Source of the DNA: Candidatus Pelearchaeum maunauluense | GTDB lineage: Archaea > Thermoproteota > Nitrososphaeria_A > Caldarchaeales > Caldarchaeaceae | NCBI GenBank assembly: GCA_030059675.1 | Contig: JANVYQ010000002.1 | Location: 144,260-208,259 of the forward strand | Reading direction: 5' to 3' | Length of the DNA: 64,000 nucleotides | Notes under the pieces: generated by a model | The model's database searches: none | Told to the model about the DNA's origin: nothing | Seen by the model: the letters and a program-made list of their open reading frames with translations, nothing else | Part shown: in pieces, positions 53,281 through 62,528 of the stretch | Position numbering within the stretch: the first letter of the stretch is position 1 | Layout: each line of letters begins with the position of its first letter | Translations under genes and position numbers: made by a program

Positions 53281-54516
53281 CTACTTCTTACTTGACTTCA
53301 AGCCGCTTGCTAAATAGCTGACCTCACTCTTATCAAAGTCGAAGAACTTTGCTATACCCCGTGCTTTAGCTCCATTATGAGAGAAGATAAACGATATGAA
53401 TGGTAGGATTTCGCGCCATGCTTTGCTAGTAGAAAGATGACACCTGGCCGCTATTTTCGCAGCGATACGTTCGCGCATCTCCCTCTCGTTGCGTGTGTTG
53501 CTCATGAATCGTATCTTGGACGGGAAACTGAACTTGGCAAATTTGGTTGGAGCTTTATGCCTGGCCGCTGCCATGCCAGTAGTTATAAGAGGGGTGACGT
53601 ACTTCATCAACCCCCATCGCTGAAGCCGTGCTGTACGTTGAAGATGCATATCTGCACGGGCAAGCCGCTCTAAGGCTTCCGCCAATGCATCTATATCAGG
53701 TATCTGCTCTGGAGCATTATCAAACACCCATTGATAAAAAGACTGCAAATCCATGTTAAGTCCTTCCAACGCTAGTCGTCCATCGCGTATGCTCTTGGCG
53801 TTGAACGCCGCGGCAAGTGCGGAGAATATCTCACGGTCACGTAATCTATATCCTAAAGCATTCAATGTTTCGCGGCTTACGGCTCCTGTGGCCGCGATAG
53901 CTTGTAGGTCGTTTATAGCTGAGCGTAGATCTCCATTACTCCTATCTGCTATCTCTTTTAGTACTTCGTCAGAACATTTAAGACCTTCCGCAGTACATAT
54001 CTTTTTCAAATGACTGACTATCGTAGCTTTATGTATCCTCTTAAACTCTATCAGCTGAGCCTTTTCGCGAAGTCCAGCTAACCGCTGGTCCCATGGATTA
54101 TTAGCTACTAAAACTATCGGCACGCGTGTGTTGGTTATCACTTTGGATAATGCGGATACTCCTCCAACATCCTCTTTCCCCGCCAATCCATCAACCTCAT
54201 CCACTAGTATTATTCGTTTCCTCAGCCCAGTGATTGTTGCTTGCTGTGAGGCTAGGCCTACAATTTGCTCGACTTTTTCAGCTGTTCTGAAGTCGCTTGC
54301 ATTAACCTCAACCACGTCTAGGCCGTTCTCATTTGCATACGCCAAAACAAGCGAGGTTTTTCCAACTCCGGCGGGGCCGTAAAGAAGTGCAGCTTTCTTA
54401 GATGGTTTGCCAGCACTCCACTGTTTAGCCCAAGCTAGGAAAGACTCTATAGCCTCCTTATTCCCAACGACCTCGGATACTCGTTTCGGTCTGTATTTTT
54501 CCGTCCAGGGAATCAT
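53281..54516 (-). CDS. rfcL: Replication factor C large subunit
   Basis: Clamp-loader subunit. MIPWTEKYRPKRVSEVVGNK, Walker A YGPAGVGKTSLVLAYANENG, Walker B IILVDEVDGL, sensor region VLVANNPWDQRL. 411 aa with a basic C-terminus (SGLKSSKK). Start overlaps the small-subunit stop by 4 bp. Confidence 0.95.
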   Translation of the reverse strand: MIPWTEKYRPKRVSEVVGNKEAIESFLAWAKQWSAGKPSKKAALLYGPAGVGKTSLVLAYANENGLDVVEVNASDFRTAEKVEQIVGLASQQATITGLRKRIILVDEVDGLAGKEDVGGVSALSKVITNTRVPIVLVANNPWDQRLAGLREKAQLIEFKRIHKATIVSHLKKICTAEGLKCSDEVLKEIADRSNGDLRSAINDLQAIAATGAVSRETLNALGYRLRDREIFSALAAAFNAKSIRDGRLALEGLNMDLQSFYQWVFDNAPEQIPDIDALAEALERLARADMHLQRTARLQRWGLMKYVTPLITTGMAAARHKAPTKFAKFSFPSKIRFMSNTRNEREMRERIAAKIAARCHLSTSKAWREILPFISFIFSHNGAKARGIAKFFDFDKSEVSYLASGLKSSKK

Positions 54517-55502
54517 CTCGTTTTCCGCATCTTCTTAGCCAGCTTAGATACCAGAGCTAATATCTGTATCTCTGGTGTTCCGCCTTCAGCTATCCTGAAG
54601 TCGGCCTCACCTAATGCGTCAAGTATCTCAACCTTATCTTCTTCCGATATGTCAAGTTGGCCGATTTCACGGTATATTGCTGTGAGGAGGTCGCTTGGCG
54701 CAACACCTTGTAAGTATAGAAGCTCGCGAAGCAAGTCGCGTGCTTCGCTTATCTTGCCTGACAGCCCCAGCTCAAGCAACCGCCTAACCTCCCCACGGCT
54801 AACATAGCCTATTACCTGATAAACCGTCTTCTCATCCACATCACGTGATATTGAGACCGCTGCTTGGAGTATGTTTATTGACTTCCGCATATCCCCCTCT
54901 GAAAAGTCGTAAATCGCCTCCAAAGCGGCTGATGAAATGTTAAGCCCCTCGTTTTTAGCGATTTTACCCAAATGCTCTATTACCTTATCTCTGGGAAGAG
55001 GCCTGAATCTAAGTACTGCGCATCTTGACTGTATGGGCTCTATAATCCTATTGCTATAGTTAGCCACTAGGATAAACCTGCATGTGGCCGAGAATTGCTC
55101 CATCGTTCTTCTAAAAGCATGCTGAGCGTCGTCTGTCAGCTGGTCGCTCTCATCCAGTAGTAGAATTCTAAACCCTATAGGGCCGAATGGAACTGAGCGT
55201 GCATACATTTTCACCTTCTCTCTGATTGTCTGGATTCCGCGTTCGTCTGATGCGTTAATCTCAACGAAGAGCCCCTCGGTTAGGTAGTTAGGACCGTATA
55301 ACTCGCGGGCGAATGCGTGGGCTGAAGCAGTTTTCCCAGTACCTGGTGGGCCTGCGAAGAGCATATGTGGAACCTGCCTTGTTTGGAGGATATTCTTCAA
55401 AGCTCTTACGACTTCTTCCTGGTCAACCATCTCATCAAGCGTCTTGGGTCTATATTTCTCTATCCAGGGAAGCTCGCCCACGAGCCGTTCTTCAACTGCC
55501 AT
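54513..55502 (-). CDS. rfcS: Replication factor C small subunit
   Basis: AAA+ clamp-loader subunit. ELPWIEKYRPKTLDEMVDQE, Walker A FAGPPGTGKTASAHAFAREL, Walker B ILLLDESDQLTDDAQHAFRR (E-S in place of the common E-A), and SRC motif IEPIQSRCAVLRF. 329 aa. Coupled to rfcL. Confidence 0.97.
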   Translation of the reverse strand: MAVEERLVGELPWIEKYRPKTLDEMVDQEEVVRALKNILQTRQVPHMLFAGPPGTGKTASAHAFARELYGPNYLTEGLFVEINASDERGIQTIREKVKMYARSVPFGPIGFRILLLDESDQLTDDAQHAFRRTMEQFSATCRFILVANYSNRIIEPIQSRCAVLRFRPLPRDKVIEHLGKIAKNEGLNISSAALEAIYDFSEGDMRKSINILQAAVSISRDVDEKTVYQVIGYVSRGEVRRLLELGLSGKISEARDLLRELLYLQGVAPSDLLTAIYREIGQLDISEEDKVEILDALGEADFRIAEGGTPEIQILALVSKLAKKMRKTR

Positions 55503-55543
55503 GGATTATCACCAAATATTCAGTCCTGCCTGCATAAAGGTAT

Positions 55544-56278
55544 TCATATATGTAGCAGAGTCTTCGTCTGATCTGTGAGCTTCTCCAAGACATACTCCAG
55601 CGATATGCCCTTGAGTCTAGCTATCCATTCAGCGGACACACGTATGTTCTTGGGATGATTTACTTCTCCACGTTCTGGCGCCAGTACTGGGGCATCGCTC
55701 TCAAGTAATAGATTCTCAAGCGGTAACCGTTTAACTAGTTTTTGCTTCTGTTCAGACCTAGCTATAGAGGGAGGTATTGAGAAGAAGTACCCCTTAGCTG
55801 CTCCTCTCTCTGCATGTGAGGGCTTTCCATCAAAAGCGTGCATAATTACCTGCTCTGCCTCATGCTCTATCAACATATCAATAGCATACTTCCCAGCGCT
55901 CCGCGAGTGTATTATCAGTGGGATATCAATCTCCTTGCTGAGGTTTATAAACTCGGCAAAGACAATACGCTGAAGCTCACGGTCTTCACGCTTTCCGAAA
56001 TAATAATCAAGACCAACCTCACCTATTAACACTACCTTATCCTTATTTCTCCTTATAAGCTCGATGACTTGCTCATAGCCTTCTAGCTCATAAGGCTCTA
56101 TACCTAACGATGGATAAACATACTGGCAGTCTGATATCGAGAGAACGCGACGGCAATCATCTGGCCCTATGCCTGAAGTGATTATAGCATCAACCCCCGC
56201 TTCGCGCGACTCCCTTAAAACCGCATCCGGCCTGCTTGCTAGAGGCTCCTCAGTAAGATGGCAGTGAACGTCTATCAT
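55544..56278 (-). CDS. tatD: TatD-family metal-dependent deoxyribonuclease
   Basis: TIM-barrel hydrolase. N-terminal MIDVHCHLTEE, metal ligand GEVGLDYYFGKRED, IPLIIHSRSAGKYAID, and LLLESDAPVLAPERGEVNHP. 244 aa. Upstream of rfcS, same strand, 41 bp gap. Confidence 0.93.
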   Translation of the reverse strand: MIDVHCHLTEEPLASRPDAVLRESREAGVDAIITSGIGPDDCRRVLSISDCQYVYPSLGIEPYELEGYEQVIELIRRNKDKVVLIGEVGLDYYFGKREDRELQRIVFAEFINLSKEIDIPLIIHSRSAGKYAIDMLIEHEAEQVIMHAFDGKPSHAERGAAKGYFFSIPPSIARSEQKQKLVKRLPLENLLLESDAPVLAPERGEVNHPKNIRVSAEWIARLKGISLEYVLEKLTDQTKTLLHI

Positions 56279-56335
56279 ATCCGCCTTTCCTGGTAGTTGG
56301 TGAATTATTTAGGTTATACAAAAATAGTGTTTCAG

Positions 56336-56683
56336 ATGCAATATGCTTGGCGACCGTGGTTGGATGATGCTGCGCTATCCTGTGTTTGTGGCTCTAAGAT
56401 AGACTCGGCCGACGACCTAAAGAAAGTCGAGGAAAACGAGGGGGAGATTGTTTTCAGATGTCGTAATAATAGTGCATGTAGGCTTGAGGAGGTATGTAGA
56501 ATACGACCAGCCGAGGGGGATTTTGAAGTTTTATACTCACCTATGTTTAGTGATTGGAATCTACTACACCTTGGCCGTGAGCGGCTTCTTAGCGAGTTGA
56601 GGCGTCTTGCCTATAAAATCGTTAAGGAAACGATTAGGGAGGGAAATGTTTTAAGGATACGTGTAAAGATAATGGGGAGATGA
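56336..56683 (+). CDS. Unknown protein with paired cysteines
   Basis: 115 aa from the ATG at 56336 (track gives a TTG at 56297). A ttatacaaaa TATA-like box near 56315 favours the later, nearly leaderless start. Cysteines CVCGSK and CRNNSACRLEEVC could bind zinc. C-terminal half helical and basic. No family recognised. Followed by the MBL gene after 6 bp. Confidence 0.55.
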   Translation: MQYAWRPWLDDAALSCVCGSKIDSADDLKKVEENEGEIVFRCRNNSACRLEEVCRIRPAEGDFEVLYSPMFSDWNLLHLGRERLLSELRRLAYKIVKETIREGNVLRIRVKIMGR

Positions 56684-56689
56684 TGGGAA

Positions 56690-57346
56690 ATGCCGTATGA
56701 GTATAAAGGTGTTAAGATAAGTTGGCTTGGGCATGACTCATTTAGAATAACCGATACAAAAATAATCTACATAGACCCCTACACCATTAAAGGTGGCGCA
56801 ACGGCGGACATCGTGCTAATAACGCATGACCATTTTGACCATCTAAGCATAGAAGATATCAACAAGATAGCTGGTGCGAATACCTTGGTGGTGGCTAGTG
56901 AGCCATGCTCCAATAAGCTTGGAAGGGTTAAGGCGCGGGATGTGCGTATTGTTAAGCCAGGCGATAAGCTGGTAGCTGATGATGTGGAGATAGAAGCTGT
57001 CAGGGCGTATAACGTGAATAAATTTAGAGAGCCTGGCGTGGTCTTCCACCCCCGCGAGGCTGGGGGAGTGGGTTATATAATCACGGTGAAGGGTGTTAGA
57101 ATATACCATGCGGGAGACAGCGACCTCATACCTGAGATGAGAGGGCTCAAGCCAGATATTGCGCTACTACCCGTAAGCGGTACATACGTCATGACCGCTG
57201 AAGAAGCCGCGAGGGCTGCTGAGGAGCTTGAAACAAAAATTGCCATACCCATGCATTATGGCGCTATAGTTGGCAGTAAAAAGGATGCGGAAACCTTCAA
57301 AAACTTGGCTAAATGTGAAGTAGTAATACTTGAGAAGGAGGAATAG
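56690..57346 (+). CDS. UPF0173-type metallo-beta-lactamase-fold hydrolase
   Basis: 218 aa. GVKISWLGHDSFRITDTKII, metal motif LITHDHFDHLSIED, YHAGDSDLIPEM and IPMHYGAIVGS define the UlaG/UPF0173 branch. Substrate unknown. Second of three plus-strand genes of unknown pathway. Confidence 0.87.
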   Translation: MPYEYKGVKISWLGHDSFRITDTKIIYIDPYTIKGGATADIVLITHDHFDHLSIEDINKIAGANTLVVASEPCSNKLGRVKARDVRIVKPGDKLVADDVEIEAVRAYNVNKFREPGVVFHPREAGGVGYIITVKGVRIYHAGDSDLIPEMRGLKPDIALLPVSGTYVMTAEEAARAAEELETKIAIPMHYGAIVGSKKDAETFKNLAKCEVVILEKEE

Positions 57347-57354
57347 TCTGAGAC

Positions 57355-57810
57355 ATGCAGCAGAAGGTCTGCCAACATGACTTTACATACCATGGAGCGC
57401 TTAACTTCTTTAAGAATAAAGAACTGATTGCTGTTGTTGATTCCTGGAGATGTAGGAGATGTGGCGTTCTACGACTTGGGAGGAGAGGTCCAGAGGTCTT
57501 ACTATCCTCTGAGGGTATGTATCCAGATATAGAGCCTGGAAAAGAATGGGTTGTTTTTCTCTGCCTAGCTGGAGAAGAGCCAATAATAGAGGTTTATCAG
57601 ATGAGTCCTGGTGATGAAATACCACATACTTGCGACACCTATCCACGTGAGTCGGTTTTGGTCTTAGATGAAGATTTCAGCCTACGATTAGGTAAGGGCG
57701 GTGGTAAGCCGAGCAAGCATTTTGCATACAAGTTTTCTAGAATAGTCAAGGGTTATATAGAGATGGGAAGCACGCCTCCAGAAGTCGTAACACTGACGCG
57801 CGGAGAATAG
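57355..57810 (+). CDS. Unknown protein with a single CxxC
   Basis: 151 aa. CQHDF near the N-terminus and SWRCRRCGVLRLG could form a ribbon. The rest is beta-rich (WVVFLCLAGEEPIIEVYQMS). No TM segment. 8 bp after the UPF0173 gene. Not recognised. Confidence 0.6.
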   Translation: MQQKVCQHDFTYHGALNFFKNKELIAVVDSWRCRRCGVLRLGRRGPEVLLSSEGMYPDIEPGKEWVVFLCLAGEEPIIEVYQMSPGDEIPHTCDTYPRESVLVLDEDFSLRLGKGGGKPSKHFAYKFSRIVKGYIEMGSTPPEVVTLTRGE

Positions 57811-57820
57811 AGATAATGCA

Positions 57821-58225
57821 TTATTCTTGTTCTGGAATGCGTGAATAATGCTCATGAATTATCCGCCACTCCCCATTCTCACGCGCAAGGACGACGGTGC
57901 AGCGTGATGTTATAGATAGTGGCCTACCCTCAAATGTATATCCATAAACATATACCCCACCATATTTTAAAAGAAAAGTTACTACAGCAACATCGCCTAG
58001 GACTTTAACCTCTATGTCGCTCATTTGATATGTAAAATCCACAAGCTCGCTGTAAAGGCTGCCTTTCAGTTTTACGGCTTCATCTCGCTCTTGGATTCTA
58101 TATGGTGGTAGGTCACTGAAGCGTGTGTAATGCGTGCTGTGAAGCTTCCTAAAGGTCTCTATATCCCCCTCTTTACCCGCTTCAAACACCCGCCTAACCA
58201 CACCCAATATTTCTTCAGCGCTCAT
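57821..58225 (-). CDS. SnoaL/NTF2-like (DUF4440-type) protein
   Basis: 134 aa from ATG 58225 (MSAEEILGVVRRVFEAGKEG); the track start is 11 codons earlier. Pattern HSTHYTRFSDLPPY, VKVLGDVAVVTFLLKYGG, ENGEWRIIHEHYSRIP matches the NTF2-like cone fold. Enzymatic role unknown. Overlaps the upstream gene by 11 bp. Confidence 0.78.
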   Translation of the reverse strand: MSAEEILGVVRRVFEAGKEGDIETFRKLHSTHYTRFSDLPPYRIQERDEAVKLKGSLYSELVDFTYQMSDIEVKVLGDVAVVTFLLKYGGVYVYGYTFEGRPLSITSRCTVVLARENGEWRIIHEHYSRIPEQE

Positions 58226-58496
58226 CTTTAGCACCTGCCATAACAAGGTCTCCAGCAATTATCTTTAGTTGAAGCTCAACCTCAAGATTAAGTAGTTGTT
58301 CTTCATTAAATCCTGATGAAGATAAAATACGTGAAGACTCTTCTGAAAGTTTCACATTAACATTAGGCCCTCCCACGCTTTGAAAGAGAAGTCCATCAAA
58401 CTCTATTGATGAACTTCCTACTCGTGCCCTCCCCTTAAAGAATGTGAGAGGGCCGTCTGTCTCTCTCCAATATATTTCTATATCGCTAACCTCCAT
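58215..58496 (-). CDS. Small beta-rich protein, unknown
   Basis: 93 aa, MEVSDIEIYWRETDGPLTFF at the N-terminus, no motifs, no TM, overlaps the SnoaL-like gene, suggesting an operon. Family not recognised. Confidence 0.55.
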   Translation of the reverse strand: MEVSDIEIYWRETDGPLTFFKGRARVGSSSIEFDGLLFQSVGGPNVNVKLSEESSRILSSSGFNEEQLLNLEVELQLKIIAGDLVMAGAKDER

Positions 58497-58589
58497 GCTA
58501 TTGTGTTGGCGTGTGAGTCATACTAAAAAGTATTGAGCTTCAACAACGCTTATGAATGACCACGATACAAACTTGCGAGGTTCTAAGAC

Positions 58590-58814
58590 ATGAGCTATCT
58601 TATACCCGAATTAGCCAGCCTACTAAAGATAAGACGCATAGCATGGATAATTCGCGTATTCATTATAGTAATATTATATGTGTTGGTTGCATTCTTGGCA
58701 TGGGCTATCCTCAGCAGGTTCATAGATAGCTTTATCACTGTTCCATTAGCTCTGTTTTCGTCGGCCATGCTCTATATCATAATAAAGATTTTAGTGAAAA
58801 GAGAAATTATTTGA
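58590..58814 (+). CDS. Small two-TM membrane protein
   Basis: 74 aa with two hydrophobic helices (VFIIVILYVLVAFLAWAIL and VPLALFSSAMLYIIIKIL) and a basic N-terminus. ATG start; convergent with the next gene (8 bp overlap). Function unknown. Confidence 0.6.
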   Translation: MSYLIPELASLLKIRRIAWIIRVFIIVILYVLVAFLAWAILSRFIDSFITVPLALFSSAMLYIIIKILVKREII

Positions 58815-59229
58815 GTTCATTTGTTAAGGCTTCAATAAGCTCTCTTATAGCGTCGCGTTTAGGATGTTTGGCAGTGGCCATCCTAAGCCACGAAGTAAGA
58901 TGATTTCTCACACGCTCAAGGAATCCTCTCACATCTTTTTGAATACCCTTAAGAGCCTGCGCGGGTACTGCCTCCAGCTTTATAGACGCTATCGAGGTCT
59001 GCATAAATGGTCCGAACTCGTCGCGTGAGACTTTTACGGCAAGAACTCTACCATTCTCAAGCATGTATGTTATCCCAGCTAGGCTGGAGAATTCAATACC
59101 CCACTCAATACCTGGCGGCGAGAAAGGTAGAAGCGCTGTGAGCATTCTAATAATATTTTCCTCGCTGGGCTCGTTGAGTGCTTTCCTATATGCAGATAAA
59201 AGCTCCTCTATCTCCTTACTAACTACCAT
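58807..59229 (-). CDS. Unknown helical protein
   Basis: 140 aa: helical N-terminus (IEELLSAYRKALNEPSEENI), central beta part (SSLAGITYMLENGRVLAVKV), basic helical C-terminus. Starts 2 bp after the aminotransferase stop, so cotranscribed with it. No family recognised. Confidence 0.6.
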   Translation of the reverse strand: MVVSKEIEELLSAYRKALNEPSEENIIRMLTALLPFSPPGIEWGIEFSSLAGITYMLENGRVLAVKVSRDEFGPFMQTSIASIKLEAVPAQALKGIQKDVRGFLERVRNHLTSWLRMATAKHPKRDAIRELIEALTNELK

Positions 59230-59231
59230 AA

Positions 59232-60401
59232 CTAACCCACATCCAAGCCCTGCTTTAAGCCCTCCGCAATAACATCAACAAGTCTATCTATATCACTACG
59301 GTTGTTATAGAAATGAGCAGAAACTCTAACGAGTCCTGGTCTGGCAGATACAATAATGCCCCGCTTCTGCAAGAGTTCGCCTAAGGCGCGTGGTCTGGAA
59401 TGCCTGAAAGCTACTGTTCCAGAAAGACGCTTAGAGACATCTATAATATCTAAGCCAAGGTCGTTGAGATGTTCTTCACAATATAAAGCGAGTTCTCTAA
59501 TATGGTTATGCTTTGCGTGTTGGTCAAAGGATAGGTGGTAGTTTAGAGATTCGCGCATGCCAACTACGCTAAGACTTGACCAGCTTCCCAGCTCTAGTCG
59601 TGAAGCATCAGGGGCGGGCTGTGGTGTCCTTATGTCAAACTCCTCATCAAAGAGCGGTACACCGTCTAGCATTCGGCGTATAACAGAATCGCTCACACCC
59701 ATCCAGCCCATATAGGCAGGCTCCATCTCTCCCAGCAACTCTTCGGAGATGTAGATAAACGCAATACCTGGAGGTCCGTTAAGCCATTTGTAGCTACCGC
59801 AAAACACCGCATCAAGCCCTAGTTTCTTAACATCCAGCGGTATTACGCCAGCGGCGTGGAATACGTCAGAAACCATAAGAGCACCATGTCTATGCGCCAC
59901 CTCAGCTAGTCTTCTCAAGTCGTGAGTATAGCCTGTGAGCCATGAAACATAGTCTATGGAAACTATACGCGTTGAGTCGTCAATTAGGGATTCTATAGAA
60001 TCTTCGCGGTCTTCAGCTATCCTAACCTCGCTGATTATTCCACGCCGCCGCGCAGCCTGCCATATGTGGATTCCAGTCGGGAAGTTATGAGCTGACACAA
60101 CCACATTATCGCCACGCTTAAGACCTAGGCTATAAGCAAACACGGCCAATGCTGTTGAAACGTTAGGTGCCGTTGCCACTTCCTCAAACTTCGCACCTAC
60201 AAGACACGCGAATAGCTTTCTACACTCCACAACAGATTCAAGAACATAATCCCAGTTCTCCCCCTCTTCAAAATATTCACTCAGAAATCTTCCTATAGCC
60301 TGCGCCGTTCTTCGTGGAAGAAGACCTGTAGAGGCGCTGTCCAGATAAGCATATTTCTTAAGAGGTGGGAAGTCGTTGCGTGTAGCTTCCGCAATACTCA
60401 T
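59232..60401 (-). CDS. Class V PLP aminotransferase (NifS-like)
   Basis: 389 aa. ATAPNVSTALAVFAYSLGL, aspartate in MVSDVFHAAGVIP, PLP lysine CGSYKWLNGPPGIAF. It lacks an obvious cysteine-desulfurase catalytic-Cys loop, so isopenicillin-N-epimerase/kynureninase-like or desulfurase activity is undecided. Confidence 0.82.
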   Translation of the reverse strand: MSIAEATRNDFPPLKKYAYLDSASTGLLPRRTAQAIGRFLSEYFEEGENWDYVLESVVECRKLFACLVGAKFEEVATAPNVSTALAVFAYSLGLKRGDNVVVSAHNFPTGIHIWQAARRRGIISEVRIAEDREDSIESLIDDSTRIVSIDYVSWLTGYTHDLRRLAEVAHRHGALMVSDVFHAAGVIPLDVKKLGLDAVFCGSYKWLNGPPGIAFIYISEELLGEMEPAYMGWMGVSDSVIRRMLDGVPLFDEEFDIRTPQPAPDASRLELGSWSSLSVVGMRESLNYHLSFDQHAKHNHIRELALYCEEHLNDLGLDIIDVSKRLSGTVAFRHSRPRALGELLQKRGIIVSARPGLVRVSAHFYNNRSDIDRLVDVIAEGLKQGLDVG

Positions 60402-60447
60402 GGCCAGTTACTACAAAAATAGTAAATAATAGAGTTTATGATTAGGG

Positions 60448-62040
60448 CTACTCTTCTTCAACAGTAGTTCTACTTTGTTCGCGTAAGAATGTCAATAGAT
60501 AGTTGGGTCCCCCTATTCCTTTTCCAGTTGCGCCGCTGGCTTTCCAGCCGACAAAGGTTTGAGCTCCTGGCCATGCGCCAGTGGTTGCGCCACCCTTCCT
60601 GTTGGCATAAACAACACCGAACTGTATATTCTTCATGAAGTAGTCTATCTCGCTCTTATCTTCAGAGAATATACCAGCTGTAAGCCCATACTCCGTATTA
60701 TTAGCCTCCTTCAAAGCCTCCTCTAGACTGCTAAACTCATCAACAAGCAATATGGGTAGGAAAAGTTCTTGCTTAAAGAGCTGATGGTCCCTCTTTAACC
60801 CTGTGATTATCGTTGGCTGGACATAGTATCCCTTATCATATTCACCACCACTCAGAGCCTCACCGCCATACAGTATCTCGCCACCATCACGCTTAGCCAT
60901 CTCAATATACTTCTTAAAATTCTCAAAAGCCCTCTTATTCACCACAGGCCCCATAAAAACATCCCTCCTCCGCGGATCGCCAATCTTCAGAGCGCTCGTC
61001 TCTCTAACCAACTCTTCGAGAAATCTAGATTTAATATTCTTATGTACGTAGAGCCTTGAAGTGGCTGAGCATTTTTGTCCATCATAGCCGAAGGCTGCTC
61101 TGATGACTCCCAAAACTGCTTTTTTCAAATCAGCTTTCTCAGTCACAATAGTCGGGTTCTTACTGCCCATCTCGAGTAGAATCGGCTTAGGATAAGGCTG
61201 GGATGAGGTAAATCTCCTGTAGAGACGCATCCCCACATCTCTAGAGCCCGTGAATGCTATGCCAGCAACATCAGGATTCGTGACTACCTCATCCTCAAAG
61301 ACATCACCAGGACCTGTTACGTAGTTTATCGCTCCCACATCAACTCCAGCGTCTCGAAAGATTTGGTACAGCATAAGGCCAGATAGAGGTGCCTCGCTTG
61401 TGGGCTTGAATACCACAGTATTCCCTGTTAGTATGGCTCCTTGTATCATACCGTTAGCCAGCATGAATGGGAAGTTGAAAGGTGAAATCACAACCCACAC
61501 ACCATAAGGGAGAGCAACCATCTTACATTTCTCACCTGGGCCGCCTGGTCCCATATCCTTCTCATAGCCATTATTCTCCTCCATTATGTTAGCATAGTAT
61601 CTAAGAGCGTCAACAGCCTCCCAACATTCAGCCAGCGCTTCCATCCTATTCTTACCAACCTCATAAGTTATCACAGCAGCTATCTCAAACTTCCTCTCAT
61701 CTATCAGCTCAGCCGCTCGCCTGATTATTCTTACCCTCTCTCTCCAACTCCTACAGGACCAGGACTCGAAAGCTCTCTTAGCCTCTTCAATAGCTTTCTT
61801 TATATGCTCCCTGCCTCCACGCTGGAAATATCCAACAAGTATTGACGTGTCTATAGGGCTTCTATCCTCGAATTCCCCCTCCTCCGAGAAGACCTCCTTA
61901 CCGCCTATGTACATAGGATAGTGTTTTCCAAAATACTTGTCCTTCACAACTTCTAGAGCCTTTTCATACGCGGAGTGAAGGCTTTCGTCGGCAAATAATG
62001 AGACGTATGTTATCTTTCTCTCGCTTGACATGCCGCTCAC
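60448..62040 (-). CDS. L-glutamate gamma-semialdehyde (P5C) dehydrogenase, PruA/RocA-like
   Basis: 530 aa aldehyde dehydrogenase. NAD site VISPFNFPFMLANGMIQ and FTGSRDVGMRLYRR, glutamate ILLEMGSKNPTIV, catalytic Cys GYDGQKCSATSRLYV, and GGATTGAWPGAQTFVGWKAS near the end. These fit the proline-catabolic P5C branch. No proline dehydrogenase gene here. Confidence 0.85.
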   Translation of the reverse strand: MSGMSSERKITYVSLFADESLHSAYEKALEVVKDKYFGKHYPMYIGGKEVFSEEGEFEDRSPIDTSILVGYFQRGGREHIKKAIEEAKRAFESWSCRSWRERVRIIRRAAELIDERKFEIAAVITYEVGKNRMEALAECWEAVDALRYYANIMEENNGYEKDMGPGGPGEKCKMVALPYGVWVVISPFNFPFMLANGMIQGAILTGNTVVFKPTSEAPLSGLMLYQIFRDAGVDVGAINYVTGPGDVFEDEVVTNPDVAGIAFTGSRDVGMRLYRRFTSSQPYPKPILLEMGSKNPTIVTEKADLKKAVLGVIRAAFGYDGQKCSATSRLYVHKNIKSRFLEELVRETSALKIGDPRRRDVFMGPVVNKRAFENFKKYIEMAKRDGGEILYGGEALSGGEYDKGYYVQPTIITGLKRDHQLFKQELFLPILLVDEFSSLEEALKEANNTEYGLTAGIFSEDKSEIDYFMKNIQFGVVYANRKGGATTGAWPGAQTFVGWKASGATGKGIGGPNYLLTFLREQSRTTVEEE

Positions 62041-62135
62041 CGTATTGGAGATTAAGGGCTGATTAAAGGTTTTACTTTAATATCTGTTGTGCTGTTGAAT
62101 ATTTTATAATTCCTTAGCGAGCTACTACTTCACAC

Positions 62136-62528
62136 ATGAACGATGTCGAGCGTCTAGTCAGGAGATTATTTCCAAATGATTTTACTGATAGAGAACGTGC
62201 AATTTTCGAAGCTGGTATAGCGCTTGGCTCTATCGCGCATACTTTGGCTGGCATCCCAATATCCCGCTCAAGAAATCTGCAAGAACAATTTTGCAGAGCG
62301 TTAAGTGGTTGTTTCCTGCTTCAGCCATATAGGAAGCGCGTTAAGATACGGTTTAGAGGTGTGAAGAAAGCCAAGAGACACGAATACGATTACGAAACAG
62401 TGTCCCCTGACAAGCTTGACATAATCGTTGAGACGCAGTACGGCGATACGATAGTCAGAGCACGCATGCGTTATATCGAGAGACTTGCGTATCCAGTTAT
62501 GTATGTGGAGAAGGTGAAGGATAGATAG
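62136..62528 (+). CDS. Archaeal dihydroneopterin aldolase-like protein (MptD, DUF381)
   Basis: 130 aa. TDRERAIFEAGIALGSIAHT, GIPISRSRNLQEQFCRALSG and a C-terminal MRYIERLAYPVMYVEKV match the archaeal MptD pattern, a pterin-pathway enzyme. Full length. Agrees with the beta-RFAP fragment in hinting at tetrahydromethanopterin-type cofactors. Ends 1 bp before dnaJ on the other strand. Confidence 0.72.
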   Translation: MNDVERLVRRLFPNDFTDRERAIFEAGIALGSIAHTLAGIPISRSRNLQEQFCRALSGCFLLQPYRKRVKIRFRGVKKAKRHEYDYETVSPDKLDIIVETQYGDTIVRARMRYIERLAYPVMYVEKVKDR

